Origin: Sinomonas sp. P10A9
Lineage (GTDB): Bacteria; Actinomycetota; Actinomycetes; Actinomycetales; Micrococcaceae
Reading direction: 5' to 3'
NCBI RefSeq assembly: GCF_041022165.1
Contig: NZ_CP163302.1
Coordinates: 992,001-1,056,000, forward strand
DNA length: 64,000 bases
Shown: one piece after another, positions 24,216-35,680 of the stretch
Layout of the letters: every line of letters starts with the position of its first letter
How positions within the stretch are numbered: position 1 is the stretch's first letter
Translations under genes and position numbers: made by a program
Notes under the pieces: generated by a model
The model's database searches: none
Seen by the model: the letters and a program-made list of their open reading frames with translations, nothing else
What the model was told of the DNA's origin: nothing

Positions 24216-25475
24216 TCAGGCCTCGACGATGTTGTGCTCCGGGCCGAACCCGAACTTGGTGATGTTCTCGACCGAGTCCTCGCCGATCACGAGGATGTCG
24301 TGCTCGCGGTAGCCACCGGCGCCCGGGAGGCCGTCCGCGACCGTGATCATCGGCTCCATCGAGACGACCATGCCCGGCTCGAGCACCGTGTCGATGTCCT
24401 CGCGGAGCTCAAGGCCCGCCTCGCGGCCGTAGTAGTGGGAGAGGACGCCGAACGAGTGGCCGTAGCCGAACGTGCGGTTGGCCAGGAGGCCGTAGCCGAT
24501 GTAGATCTCGTTGAGCTCCGCGGCGATGTCCTTGCAGACCGCGCCCGGCTTGATGAGCTCGAGGCCGCGGCGGTGCACCTCGACGTTGATGTTCCACAGG
24601 CGCAGGCTCTCCTCGTCCGGCTGGCCGAGGAAGAGGGTGCGCTCGAGGGCCGTGTAGTAGCCGGAGGTCATCGGGAAGCAGTTCAGGGAGAGGATGTCGC
24701 CCTTCTCCAGCTTGCGGGTCGTGGCCCAGTTGTGGGCGCCGTCCGTGTTGATGCCGGACTGGAACCAGACCCAGGTGTCGCGGACTTCGCGGTGCGGGAA
24801 GGTCTTGGCGATCTCGTGGACCATGGCCTCGGTGCCGATGAGGGCGACCTCGTACTCGGTGATGCCCTCGCGGATCGCATTGCGGATGGCCTCGCCGCCG
24901 AGGTCGCCGATGCGGGCGCCGTGCTTGATGACCTCGATCTCTTCGGCCGACTTGAACATGCGCTGGCGCATGGCGTCCTGGGAGACGTCGAGGAGCTCGG
25001 CGCCCGGGAAGGCGGCGGCGATCTTCTCGCGGACCAGGGTCGGGAGGGCGTCGTCCTCGACGCCGAGGCGGGTGGCCTTGACGCCGCGCTGGCGCAGCGC
25101 CTCCTGCAGGCCGAAGAAGAAGTTGTCGCGGCGCCAGTCCGTGTAGACGATGTTCTCGCCGTACGAGGTGCGCCACGGCATGCCGGCGTCGATGTTCGCG
25201 GTGATGGTGACCGAGTCGTCGGCGGTGACGACCAGGGCGTAGTTGCGGCCGAACGTCGTGTAGAGGAAGTCCGAGTAGTACTTGATGCCGTGGTAGGAGG
25301 TCAGGATGACCGCGTCCAGGCCCTTGGCGGACATGATCTGGCGGAGGCCGGAGAGGCGACGCTCAAACTCCGCATCGGAGAACGTGAGCTGGCCCTTGGT
25401 GCCGTTGTGGAGCACCTTGAGGCGCTCGAGCTCGGCGACGTCGGTAACGGACGTGGGGTTCAGGTCGACGGACAT
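24216..25475 (-). CDS. Creatinase (creatine amidinohydrolase)
   Basis: A 419-aa pita-bread enzyme that hydrolyses creatine to sarcosine and urea (EC 3.5.3.3). Although it scores as an M24 peptidase relative, specific stretches match Pseudomonas creatinase as I remember it: ILTSYHGIKYYSDFLY, NIVYTDWRRDN, DTWVWFQSGINTDGAHN with the catalytic histidine at H248, GDILSLNCFPM, TFGYGHSFGVLSHYYGREAG and LPGAGGYREHDIL. The metal ligands of true M24 peptidases are not in place, as expected for creatinase. AAGGAG precedes ATG 25475. Two GTTGC palindromes lie 130-220 bp upstream. It follows creatininase, so the order matches the pathway creatinine, creatine, sarcosine. Confidence 0.93.
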   Translation of the reverse strand: MSVDLNPTSVTDVAELERLKVLHNGTKGQLTFSDAEFERRLSGLRQIMSAKGLDAVILTSYHGIKYYSDFLYTTFGRNYALVVTADDSVTITANIDAGMPWRTSYGENIVYTDWRRDNFFFGLQEALRQRGVKATRLGVEDDALPTLVREKIAAAFPGAELLDVSQDAMRQRMFKSAEEIEVIKHGARIGDLGGEAIRNAIREGITEYEVALIGTEAMVHEIAKTFPHREVRDTWVWFQSGINTDGAHNWATTRKLEKGDILSLNCFPMTSGYYTALERTLFLGQPDEESLRLWNINVEVHRRGLELIKPGAVCKDIAAELNEIYIGYGLLANRTFGYGHSFGVLSHYYGREAGLELREDIDTVLEPGMVVSMEPMITVADGLPGAGGYREHDILVIGEDSVENITKFGFGPEHNIVEA

Positions 25476-25603
25476 GGTGGGACTCCTTGTCTGGGGGTTC
25501 TGCGTGGGTTGGTGTCCTGGGCCTGGTCCGTGCTGCTCTGCGCGGACTGCTGTGTGGGGCTGTCCGCGGACTGCACTGTCAGGCTGTGACCGGTGAAATC
25601 TTG

Positions 25604-25620
25604 GTTGCGATAAACGCAAC
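25604..25620. promoter_or_regulatory. Operator palindrome GTTGCG-N5-CGCAAC before creatinase
   Basis: GTTGCG ATAAA CGCAAC is a perfect 6+5+6 palindrome in an AT-rich patch about 130 bp upstream of the creatinase start. A half-site GTTGCA follows at 25624-25629. Confidence 0.7.
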
Positions 25621-25676
25621 CTTGTTGCATCAAACTATCCGTGAATGGAATCACTGTCAAGCAATTGCCCAACTGC

Positions 25677-25693
25677 GTTGCATTCATTGCAAC
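25677..25693. promoter_or_regulatory. Second operator palindrome GTTGCA-N5-TGCAAC before creatinase
   Basis: GTTGCA TTCAT TGCAAC is a perfect palindrome immediately past the creatininase stop codon (25697). Its centre is 73 bp, about seven helical turns, from the palindrome at 25604, which would allow looping or cooperative binding. Confidence 0.7.
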
Positions 25694-25696
25694 TGC

Positions 25697-26470
25697 TCAG
25701 TTTCGGGGTGCGCGGATCTCCGCACCGATCTCGTCGGCGAGGGCCTTCGAGGTGCGTTCGAGGAGCAGCTCTCCCGCCGCTTCCGAGGCTGCCGCCGCCG
25801 ATGAGAGGCAGCCCGAGGCCGGTGTCAGTTCGCGACGCACGGGCAGCACGTCGTAGCGCGGCAGCAGCGCCGGCGGGAGGTCCATGACCTTGTCGAGGCG
25901 CACGAGCTCCGGGTGCAGGTGGAGCATGAGCGAGGTCTCGAGAACTCCGCCGTGCTCCACGTCCCAGCCGGGGAAGGCGCCCTGGTAGATCTCGTCGATC
26001 GTTTCCTGATCCACGAAGTCCCAGTAGGAGACGAGGACGGCCGAGACGTCCTGGCCCCGCGCGGCGAGCTCACTCGTGGCCTGCTCGGCGCCCTCGTAGA
26101 GGAACTGGTAGTTCTCGTAGTGGCCGTTGAGGAAGATGATCCGGCTGGCCCCGTGGCGCGCGAACTCGAGCACGAGCGTGCGGGCGATCGAGATGAGCGT
26201 CGTCGCGTCCAGACTCGTGGTGCCGCCGAGGTGATTGCCGCCGCCCGAGCGCTGCTGCGACTTGTACCCATACACGATCGGGGCCGCGACGAGTCCGTTG
26301 AGCGAGCGTGCGAGCTGCTCGCTCATCGCCTTCGAGAGCAGGACGTCCGTGTTGAGCGGGAGGTGCGGGCCGTGCTGCTCTACCGAGCCGACGGGGATGA
26401 TGATCGGGGCCCCGCCGGCGACGGCCTCGCGGTAGGTGAAGGCGTCGATCTCTTCCATGAAGACAGACAT
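25697..26470 (-). CDS. Creatininase (creatinine amidohydrolase)
   Basis: A 257-aa metal-dependent cyclic amidohydrolase (EC 3.5.2.10) converting creatinine to creatine. The metal ligands of Pseudomonas creatininase are all found: E31 and H33 in PVGSVEQHGPHLPLNTDVLL, D42, and H117/E119 in FLNGHYENYQ. Specific substrate-loop sequences YGYKSQQRSGGGNHLGGTTSLD, LVSYWDF and WDVEHGGVLETSLML distinguish it from MftE-type family members. GGAG precedes ATG 26470. It lies between the NCS1 permease gene and creatinase on the same strand, with a hairpin separating it from the permease. Confidence 0.93.
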   Translation of the reverse strand: MSVFMEEIDAFTYREAVAGGAPIIIPVGSVEQHGPHLPLNTDVLLSKAMSEQLARSLNGLVAAPIVYGYKSQQRSGGGNHLGGTTSLDATTLISIARTLVLEFARHGASRIIFLNGHYENYQFLYEGAEQATSELAARGQDVSAVLVSYWDFVDQETIDEIYQGAFPGWDVEHGGVLETSLMLHLHPELVRLDKVMDLPPALLPRYDVLPVRRELTPASGCLSSAAAASEAAGELLLERTSKALADEIGAEIRAPRN

Positions 26471-26512
26471 GGGGATTCTCCTAGGTGTCGGAACACAGGG
26501 GTCAGAACGCAG

Positions 26513-26543
26513 AGGGCCGGCCCGAAGGGTGGGCCGGCCCTCA
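26513..26543 (-). terminator. Hairpin between permease and creatininase genes
   Basis: GAGGGCCGGCCC (26513-26524) pairs perfectly with GGGCCGGCCCTC (26532-26543). It could end the permease transcript or act as a partial terminator setting the permease/enzyme ratio. Confidence 0.6.
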
Positions 26544-26562
26544 GCGTGTGGTTCGTGGCAGG

Positions 26563-28161
26563 TCAGACGGCTGGAGCTGGGTTCCGCTCCGGGGTCTGGG
26601 TGTCGCCCGCGGCTTCAGTTGCTGGTGCGGGGACCTGCTCCGCGTCCGGGCGATGCTGGGTCGCATCGCCGTGCGTGTCGAGGAAGTGCTCGTCGCTCAC
26701 GTCCGCCCTGATCCCCAGGGGGATGCCCTGATGGATGCGGTTCTTGAACCGGGGGTAGCCGATGGCGAAGTACAGGACGCCAGAGGTCAGGGTTCCGGCG
26801 AGCCAGGAGAGGTCGACGCCGCCCATCGCGGTAGCCATCGGGCCCTGGAGGACCGGGTCCGATCCGTACATGAACACCCAGGTCATGAACAGGCCGACGA
26901 TGAACGAGATGAGCGCTGCAGGGTTGACGGCCTTGAGGTGAGTGTCCTTCGGGCTGAGGAACAGGTAGCCGAAGTTCTTGTGCTTGCGCTCGAAGACGAA
27001 GTAGTGGACCACCATGATGCCGCCCCACGTCGCGACCCAGGCGACGATTGCGCCGAGCCAGTTGTCAAGGAGCGTCGCGAAGTCCTCGGCGAAGAGGAAG
27101 AAGATGACCGCCACCATCGAGAGGCAGCCGACGAGGATCGAGAGCGCCTTGCGGCCGATCCGGATGTCGAGGGCCTGAGCGGCAACGCCGAACGTGTACA
27201 GGTTGATGATGTTGGTGGCGATCGGGCCGTGGATCACGAGCAGGATCACCGGGATGGCCATGACGCCGAAGCTCTTGACGATCAGCTCGCCGGGATCCGC
27301 CGTGCCGTTCATCGTTGCGAGGCTCGCGCCCAGGAGACCGAGCCACACGACAGGAAGGAACTGGCCCAGGACCGAGGTGAAGTACAGCTTCCTCTTCGGG
27401 ATGCTCTGGGAGACAAAGCGGGAGTAGTCGGGGGCGTAGGTGAACCAGCCGATGCCCCAGCCGATGCCGATGGCGGTCATGATCCCGGACATCGCGGCGA
27501 TGCGCTCAGGGCCTTCCAGAATGGCGCCAGCAGCACCCTGGTAGTTCCAGTCGATGGGGAGCTGGGTCCAGGCGATGATGGACATGCCCACGAGGACGAG
27601 AAGGGTGGGCGGCATGGTGATGCGCTCGAACTTGGCGATCGCTCCATAGCCGCGGTAGCAGATCGCGACCTGCACCCCCATGATGATCGCAGCGATGACG
27701 ATCTTCCAGGCGAGGTTCTGCTGGGTCGGATCGACCCAGCCGATCATGCCGAAGAGTGCCATGACCAGATCCAGGATGACCCATGTGTTCACGGCGGACC
27801 AGCCGACCGCCACGAGCGCCTGGATGGCCGCGGGGAGATAGGCGCCGCGGCGGCCGAACGCGCCGCGGGCGAGGAGCATGCCGGTTGCGCCGGTCTTCTG
27901 TCCGAGGAGGACGAAGAAGCCGAAGCCGACCATGCCGATGAGGTTGCCGACGACGAGGACCGTCATGGTGTCGGCGAGCCCGAGGCCCATGTTGATGCCC
28001 AAGGCGCCGAGGATCCAGTTGATGGGGGCAACATTGGCCCCAGCCCAGATCCAGAACTGCCCGGAAACCTTGGTGGTGCGAGCTGACTCTGGAACGGGCT
28101 GCAGGACGTCTTCGACGACGTGCGTGGCGTTCTCAGTCTTGCTCTGAGTACGAAGGCTCAT
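26563..28161 (-). CDS. NCS1-family permease (purine/cytosine permease type), probable creatinine importer
   Basis: A 532-aa membrane protein of the nucleobase:cation symporter-1 family, with about twelve hydrophobic segments. Family marks are the start NVAPINWILGALGINMGLGL, GRRGAYLPAAIQALVAVGWSAVNTWV, IGWGIGWFTYAPDYSRFV and VWLGLLGASLAT. The C-terminal about 60 residues are a hydrophilic tail (SDEHFLDTHGDATQH...). The family imports cytosine, allantoin, hydantoins and similar ring amides. Because it sits directly before creatininase and the ring of creatinine resembles hydantoin, creatinine is the likely substrate (inference). ATG 28161 was chosen to keep the usual tail; it is divergent from a PucR regulator with a large palindrome between. 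Confidence 0.82.
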   Translation of the reverse strand: MSLRTQSKTENATHVVEDVLQPVPESARTTKVSGQFWIWAGANVAPINWILGALGINMGLGLADTMTVLVVGNLIGMVGFGFFVLLGQKTGATGMLLARGAFGRRGAYLPAAIQALVAVGWSAVNTWVILDLVMALFGMIGWVDPTQQNLAWKIVIAAIIMGVQVAICYRGYGAIAKFERITMPPTLLVLVGMSIIAWTQLPIDWNYQGAAGAILEGPERIAAMSGIMTAIGIGWGIGWFTYAPDYSRFVSQSIPKRKLYFTSVLGQFLPVVWLGLLGASLATMNGTADPGELIVKSFGVMAIPVILLVIHGPIATNIINLYTFGVAAQALDIRIGRKALSILVGCLSMVAVIFFLFAEDFATLLDNWLGAIVAWVATWGGIMVVHYFVFERKHKNFGYLFLSPKDTHLKAVNPAALISFIVGLFMTWVFMYGSDPVLQGPMATAMGGVDLSWLAGTLTSGVLYFAIGYPRFKNRIHQGIPLGIRADVSDEHFLDTHGDATQHRPDAEQVPAPATEAAGDTQTPERNPAPAV

Positions 28162-28230
28162 GTGAGACTGCTTTCTTGAAGGGGACCGCTGGGGGGAGCG
28201 AGCCGGCTTGGTTTCAAGCGTAGGTGTGGG

Positions 28231-28303
28231 GTGAGTCACCTCATAGACTCTTTCTGTCGCCTACCCATGAGTCATCGGGCGACTATCTGTCTCCTATGAG
28301 GTG
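28231..28303. promoter_or_regulatory. Nested palindromes between permease and pucR-type gene
   Basis: CACCTCATAG (28237-28246) and CTATGAGGTG (28294-28303) form a perfect 10-bp inverted repeat 47 bp apart. Inside it lie GTCGCC (28256-28261) / GGCGAC (28278-28283) with almost the same centre, and the palindromes GTGAGTCAC (28231-28239) and ATGAGTCAT (28267-28275). This region separates two divergent genes, so it is probably a large operator for the PucR protein or a co-regulator. Confidence 0.6.
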
Positions 28304-28312
28304 CGGTTGCCA

Positions 28313-29818
28313 ATGTCTCTTCCCCTGAGCGAAATCCTTGCTGGCGGTGTGCTCTCCTTGGGTGCGCCCGTCGTGATCGGCGGAGCGTCCGCCGTTGGCC
28401 GGGCACGTGTCCGATGGGTCCATTCGAGCGAGGTGCTCGAGATCGCTCCGCTGCTCTCCGGCGGGGAGCTGCTGCTCACCGGAGGCGCGGCGCTGCTGGC
28501 GCTCAAGCCCGCAGCACAGGTGGAATATGTGTGGAGCCTCGCGTCCCGACGGGTCGCCGCGCTTGCCGTCGAGACCGCCGGCACCGGGCGCCATCTGCCC
28601 GCCGAGCTGGTTGCCGCCGCCGACGAGGCGGGGCTCCCCCTCGTCGAGCTGCGCCAGGTGGTGCCGTTCGTCGAGGTCGCCGAGGCCGTGAACCGGCGGA
28701 TCGTCTCGGGCCAGGTGAATGCGCTTCAGATTGCCGACCGGCTGTCGCAGGACCTCACCGAGCGGATTGCGAGCTCTGGCGCCCAGCTCAGCCCGCTCGT
28801 CGCGCTCATCGCCGAGACCCTCGGGGTGTTCGTCCGTGTGGTTGACACGCGGGGCTCGCTGCTCGCCGTCGCCGGTCCCGAGCCGATGGAGGGTGCCCAC
28901 GGCCCGGAGACCGAACTCGCGGTAGGAGGGATCGGCGTCGCCCGCCTTGAACTCATCGGCGGCCCGGCAGCGGACGTCGAGCTGCTCGAGACGGTGATCG
29001 CCCGGGTGCGGAGCATCGTGGCGCTTGCCCTCGCGCAGCAGCACCGGCCGAGTCTGGCGCGGCTCGCCGAAGACGAGCTGCTGAGGCTCATCGGAGCCGG
29101 TGGGGGAGGCGACCGCCTCGTCGAGCTGTGCCAGGCGGCGGGGATCGGGCCCGAGCAGCCTGTCGTCATGGCCGTGGTGCGGCGGCCCGCCGAGGGATCG
29201 GCGGACATCGAGCAGCGTGCCCGTCAGGCCCTGCCCTCGGCTCGGCTGATCGTGGACGGCGCGTGGGTGGACATGCTCATCCCGCTCCCCGCACCCAGCC
29301 ATCATGCGGAGCGCGAGCTCCTCCTGGGGGAGCTGAGGCAGGCTGTGTCCCGCGCTGGACTCACGGGTGCCCTCGGGCCGACGGCGGCAACCATCCGCCA
29401 GGCGGCCTTCTCGCTCGCGGAGGCGCGGGTGACGTGGCGGCTGGGCCGCTCGTCTAAATGGACGGACGCGATCCATGACGCCTCTGACTTCCTCGTCGAG
29501 CGCACGGCCGAGCGTTCGCTCCCACGCGGCGTCGTGGACGCCATCGTGGAGGAGGCGCTCGGTGAACTCATCAGGCTTGACCAGCGCAACGGCGGCGAAC
29601 TGGTCCGTACCCTCGACGTGTGGATCGCGTCCGGCTGCAATGCGACCGAGTCTGCCGAGATCCTCTTCCTCGAACGGCAGTCGCTGCACAAGCGGCTGCG
29701 CCGCATCTTCGGCGCGATCGGCGGCGATCCGCGCGGACGGGGCAAACTCGGGGGTCTGGCCTTTGCGGCCAAGCTCGTGCGCGGCAACGCACAACTGCGG
29801 GAGGATCTCCGTCCGTGA
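28313..29818 (+). CDS. PucR-family transcriptional regulator
   Basis: A 501-aa regulator with the PucR N-terminal ligand-sensing domain (RWVHSSEVLEIAPLLSGGELLLTGG), a central region containing the GGDEF-like segment, and a C-terminal helix-turn-helix of the HTH_30 class (TLDVWIASGCNATESAEILFLERQSLHKRLRRIFGAIGGDP). PucR-type proteins control purine, ureide and amine catabolism and usually sense a pathway metabolite. ATG 28313 is preferred over GTG 28301, because 28301 lies inside the inverted repeat and GAGG is correctly placed for 28313. Divergence from the NCS1 permease makes that gene its likely target. Confidence 0.85.
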   Translation: MSLPLSEILAGGVLSLGAPVVIGGASAVGRARVRWVHSSEVLEIAPLLSGGELLLTGGAALLALKPAAQVEYVWSLASRRVAALAVETAGTGRHLPAELVAAADEAGLPLVELRQVVPFVEVAEAVNRRIVSGQVNALQIADRLSQDLTERIASSGAQLSPLVALIAETLGVFVRVVDTRGSLLAVAGPEPMEGAHGPETELAVGGIGVARLELIGGPAADVELLETVIARVRSIVALALAQQHRPSLARLAEDELLRLIGAGGGGDRLVELCQAAGIGPEQPVVMAVVRRPAEGSADIEQRARQALPSARLIVDGAWVDMLIPLPAPSHHAERELLLGELRQAVSRAGLTGALGPTAATIRQAAFSLAEARVTWRLGRSSKWTDAIHDASDFLVERTAERSLPRGVVDAIVEEALGELIRLDQRNGGELVRTLDVWIASGCNATESAEILFLERQSLHKRLRRIFGAIGGDPRGRGKLGGLAFAAKLVRGNAQLREDLRP

Positions 29819-29885
29819 GGCCACCGTCCGCGACGGCGGCCCGCGTTCCCGGGCGTCCTGGTACGTGGCGCGGGAGGCACACGTC

Positions 29886-29895
29886 TGATATATCT
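29886..29895. promoter_or_regulatory. TGATATATCA-type operator before GntR copy 1
   Basis: TGATATATCT at 29886-29895, nine of ten positions of the palindrome TGATATATCA, 41 bp before the GntR start. Similar sites precede purU/dmgO, mscR and the second GntR/glyA promoter region. Confidence 0.6.
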
Positions 29896-29935
29896 ATGGG
29901 AGCCACTCCGGGTGGCTGGACCGGACGGAGGCTTC

Positions 29936-30598
29936 ATGTCGGGCGGAAGAACTGCCAATGCGGCGGGCCGCACGCTCGCGGAGCACGCGTACCTCGAGCT
30001 GCGTGAGCGCATCATCGACATGCGACTGCGCCCGGGGTCGGCTCTCGATGAGGAAGAGCTCATGAGGGAGCTCGGCGTGGGCCGGACCCCGATGCGTGAG
30101 GCCGTCAAGCGGCTCGAATCGGACCGCATGCTCACCGTCTACCCGAGGCGCGGGACGATCGTCTCCGACGTCAACATCAAGGATCTGCGCGCGATCTCCG
30201 ACGCCCGCCGTGTGCTCGAGGCCTTCGCCGCCAGGCGGGCTGCCGAGCAGGTCACCGATGAGGACCGGGTGCTCCTGCGTGCGTGCCTGGACGATCTCGC
30301 CCGGGACGGCGCCACCTCCAACGTGGACGCCATGGACGTCGACGAGCGCATCCACCGCACGGTCTACACGATCATGCGCAACACGTACGTCGAGGCGACC
30401 CTCCTGCAGTACTTCAACCTGTCGCAGCGCATGTGGAACTTCGTGCTGGCGGGGCTGGCTCCGATCACGGCCAATGTCCACGAGCACACGGACCTCCTGA
30501 CGGCGATCATGGACGGCGATCCTGACCGCGCGGCCGCCCTTGCAGAGCAGCATGTGACGCACTTCGAGGACCTCGTCCGGAACGCTCTGATCCGCTGA
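29936..30598 (+). CDS. GntR-family regulator, FCD (FadR) subfamily, copy 1
   Basis: A 220-aa protein with an N-terminal winged helix (LAEHAYLELRERIIDMRLRPGSALDEEELMRELGVGRTPMREAVKRLE) and a C-terminal all-helical FCD ligand domain. The metal-binding Asp/His set is visible (DVDERIHRTVYTIMR, HEHTDLLTAI, EQHVTHFEDL). CGGAGG five bases upstream fixes ATG 29936; GTG 29912 is less likely. A TGATATATCT site in its own promoter suggests autoregulation. It converges on the dimethylglycine oxidase gene and is separated from it by a strong hairpin. Confidence 0.88.
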   Translation: MSGGRTANAAGRTLAEHAYLELRERIIDMRLRPGSALDEEELMRELGVGRTPMREAVKRLESDRMLTVYPRRGTIVSDVNIKDLRAISDARRVLEAFAARRAAEQVTDEDRVLLRACLDDLARDGATSNVDAMDVDERIHRTVYTIMRNTYVEATLLQYFNLSQRMWNFVLAGLAPITANVHEHTDLLTAIMDGDPDRAAALAEQHVTHFEDLVRNALIR

Positions 30599-30673
30599 TC
30601 CGGCTGATCGGCTGATCCGGGCCAGACCGGGCCGGCCTGACCTCCCGAGGCCGTGACGCAGCCGGACGACGGC

Positions 30674-30714
30674 GGGCCCCGCCTCACCGGGACAGTGCCG
30701 GTGAGTCGGGGCCC
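30674..30714. terminator. Bidirectional hairpin between GntR copy 1 and dimethylglycine oxidase
   Basis: Arms 30674-30690 and 30698-30714 form two 8-bp helices (GGGCCCCG/CGGGGCCC and CTCACCGG/CCGGTGAG) with one mismatch around a 7-nt loop, between convergent genes. Confidence 0.8.
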
Positions 30715-30734
30715 GACTCGTGCGTCGTGGTGCC

Positions 30735-34192
<3,458 letters not shown>

Positions 34193-34264
34193 GGGAGATC
34201 CTTCGGGGTCTTCGATCCGTGGCCTCCGGGAGGCCGGTCCTATCCGGTTGCATTCGCATACAAC

Positions 34265-34274
34265 TGATATATGA
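34265..34274. promoter_or_regulatory. TGATATATCA-type operator before purU/dmg
   Basis: TGATATATGA, nine of ten positions of the palindrome, 73 bp upstream of the purU start. Next to it at 34247 is a degenerate GTTGCA half-site. Confidence 0.5.
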
Positions 34275-34322
34275 CGACGGTAGTGGTCTGGATCACGATC
34301 GGTCAAGGGTTCCTTCGAGGGT

Positions 34323-34386
34323 CTTGACGGCTGCTGTGAGATGAGTCACTGTTGTGAATGTCGAAATGAGTTGCGCTAATCGCAAT
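34323..34386 (+). promoter_or_regulatory. Promoter module of the betaine oxygenase operon
   Basis: Contains CTTGAC at 34323-34328 (-35-like), the palindrome ATGAGTCAC at 34341-34349, CACTGTTGTG, and the operator GTTGCG CTAAT CGCAAT at 34370-34386 (one mismatch to a perfect palindrome), 38 bp before the reductase ATG. The whole block is repeated with many identities at 42247-42311 before the choline operon. Confidence 0.65.
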
Positions 34387-34423
34387 TCTCGAAGAATGTA
34401 CCCGCCGTCACATCAGGAGCGCA

Positions 34424-35623
34424 ATGAAGACGCTGGCCATCGTTGGCTCATCCCTCGCTGGGCTTGCCGCCGCCCGTGCCGCCCGCGCGCAGGGATTCGA
34501 CGGCCGACTCGTTCTCGTGGGTGACGAGCCCCACCGCCCCTACGATCGGCCGCCCCTGAGCAAGGACTTCCTGAGCGGGAAGATCGGCGCCGAGGCACTG
34601 CGCCTCGAGGACGAGGGCGAGGACCTCGCTGCCGAATGGATGCTCGGCGTGCGGGCCGCTGCCCTCGACGCCGGGGGACGCGCCGTCGTCCTCGACGGCG
34701 GACGGCGGCTGGAGGCAGACGGCGTCGTCCTCGCCACCGGATCGACGGCGCGCACGCTGCCGCAGTTCGCCGGCTGCGAGAACGTCCATACCCTGCGGAC
34801 GCTCGACGACGCGCGGCTGCTCCGCGAGGAGCTCCGCCCGGGTGCGCGGCTGCTCGTGGTCGGCGCGGGACTCATCGGCGCGGAGGTGGCTTCCACGGCG
34901 CGAACCGCCGGAGCGGACGTCGTCATCCTCGCGGGAGCAGGCATCCCGCTGGTCCGAAGCGTCGGTGCGCAGATGGGCGGTGTCCTCGCCGGCCTCCACG
35001 CGGCGCACGGCGTCGAGCTCGTCCAGGGTGCGGCCATCGCGGGTGTCCGGACCGACGGCACACGACTCGTCGCCGTCGAGCTGACGGACGGGCGGGTGAT
35101 CGAGCCCGACGCCGTGCTGGTCGCCGTCGGCGGGGAGGCGGCGACGGGCTGGCTTGCGGGCTCCGGCGTGCAGGTGGCCGACGGCGTCGTCTGCGATGAC
35201 CACGGCCGCACGAGCCTGCCGGGCGTCGTCGCCGTAGGCGACTGCGCGGCGTGGCGCGACCCCCATCTGGGCCGGCCGCATCGGCTCGGCCACTGGAACG
35301 CCGCCCTCGCCCAGCCAGCCCGCGCAGTCAGGGCCCTTCTGGGGGCCACGGATCCTGAGCCGGCCAAGGCGCTCCCGTACTTCTGGTCAGACCAGTACGG
35401 CATCCGCATCCAGTTCAGCGGACATGCCGAGTTGGCCGACCGGATCGAGATTGAGGCCGGAACCGCGCAGGACCATAGCTTCCTCGCCGCCTACTACCGG
35501 GGGGATGCCCCCGTCGGCCTCCTCAGCAGCGGCCAGCCGAGGCTCTTCGCCAAACGGCGCCGCGACGTCGAACGCTCACAGCACCTCCACGCCGCAGAGA
35601 CGCTCGCTGCGCTCGCTGGCTAG
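34424..35623 (+). CDS. FAD-dependent ferredoxin reductase
   Basis: A 399-aa NADH:ferredoxin reductase of the rhodocoxin/putidaredoxin reductase type. The FAD site is IVGSSLAGLAAARAARA at residue 6, followed by YDRPPLSKDFLSG; the NADH site is LLVVGAGLIGAEVASTA near residue 146, and the flavin C-motif VVAVGDCAAWRDP near 270. C-terminal domain YFWSDQYGIRIQFSGHA is typical. It is the first gene of an operon with a Rieske oxygenase and a Rieske ferredoxin and should supply their electrons. The usual fused CntB/GbcB-type reductase is absent. Confidence 0.9.
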   Translation: MKTLAIVGSSLAGLAAARAARAQGFDGRLVLVGDEPHRPYDRPPLSKDFLSGKIGAEALRLEDEGEDLAAEWMLGVRAAALDAGGRAVVLDGGRRLEADGVVLATGSTARTLPQFAGCENVHTLRTLDDARLLREELRPGARLLVVGAGLIGAEVASTARTAGADVVILAGAGIPLVRSVGAQMGGVLAGLHAAHGVELVQGAAIAGVRTDGTRLVAVELTDGRVIEPDAVLVAVGGEAATGWLAGSGVQVADGVVCDDHGRTSLPGVVAVGDCAAWRDPHLGRPHRLGHWNAALAQPARAVRALLGATDPEPAKALPYFWSDQYGIRIQFSGHAELADRIEIEAGTAQDHSFLAAYYRGDAPVGLLSSGQPRLFAKRRRDVERSQHLHAAETLAALAG

Positions 35624-35680
35624 CCCCAAGACTTCCCCACCCTTTCCGACATTCAACCAACCACCCACACAGGAGTAGAC

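Noticed and set aside
24216-25475. Xaa-Pro aminopeptidase (M24 peptidase)
   Set aside because: Creatinase-specific motifs (SGINTDGAHN, YGREAG) are present and creatininase is the neighbouring gene.
34247-34264. Further GTTGC operator copy before purU
   Set aside because: GTTGCATTCGCATACAAC has a spacing and right half that do not match the 6+5+6 palindrome.
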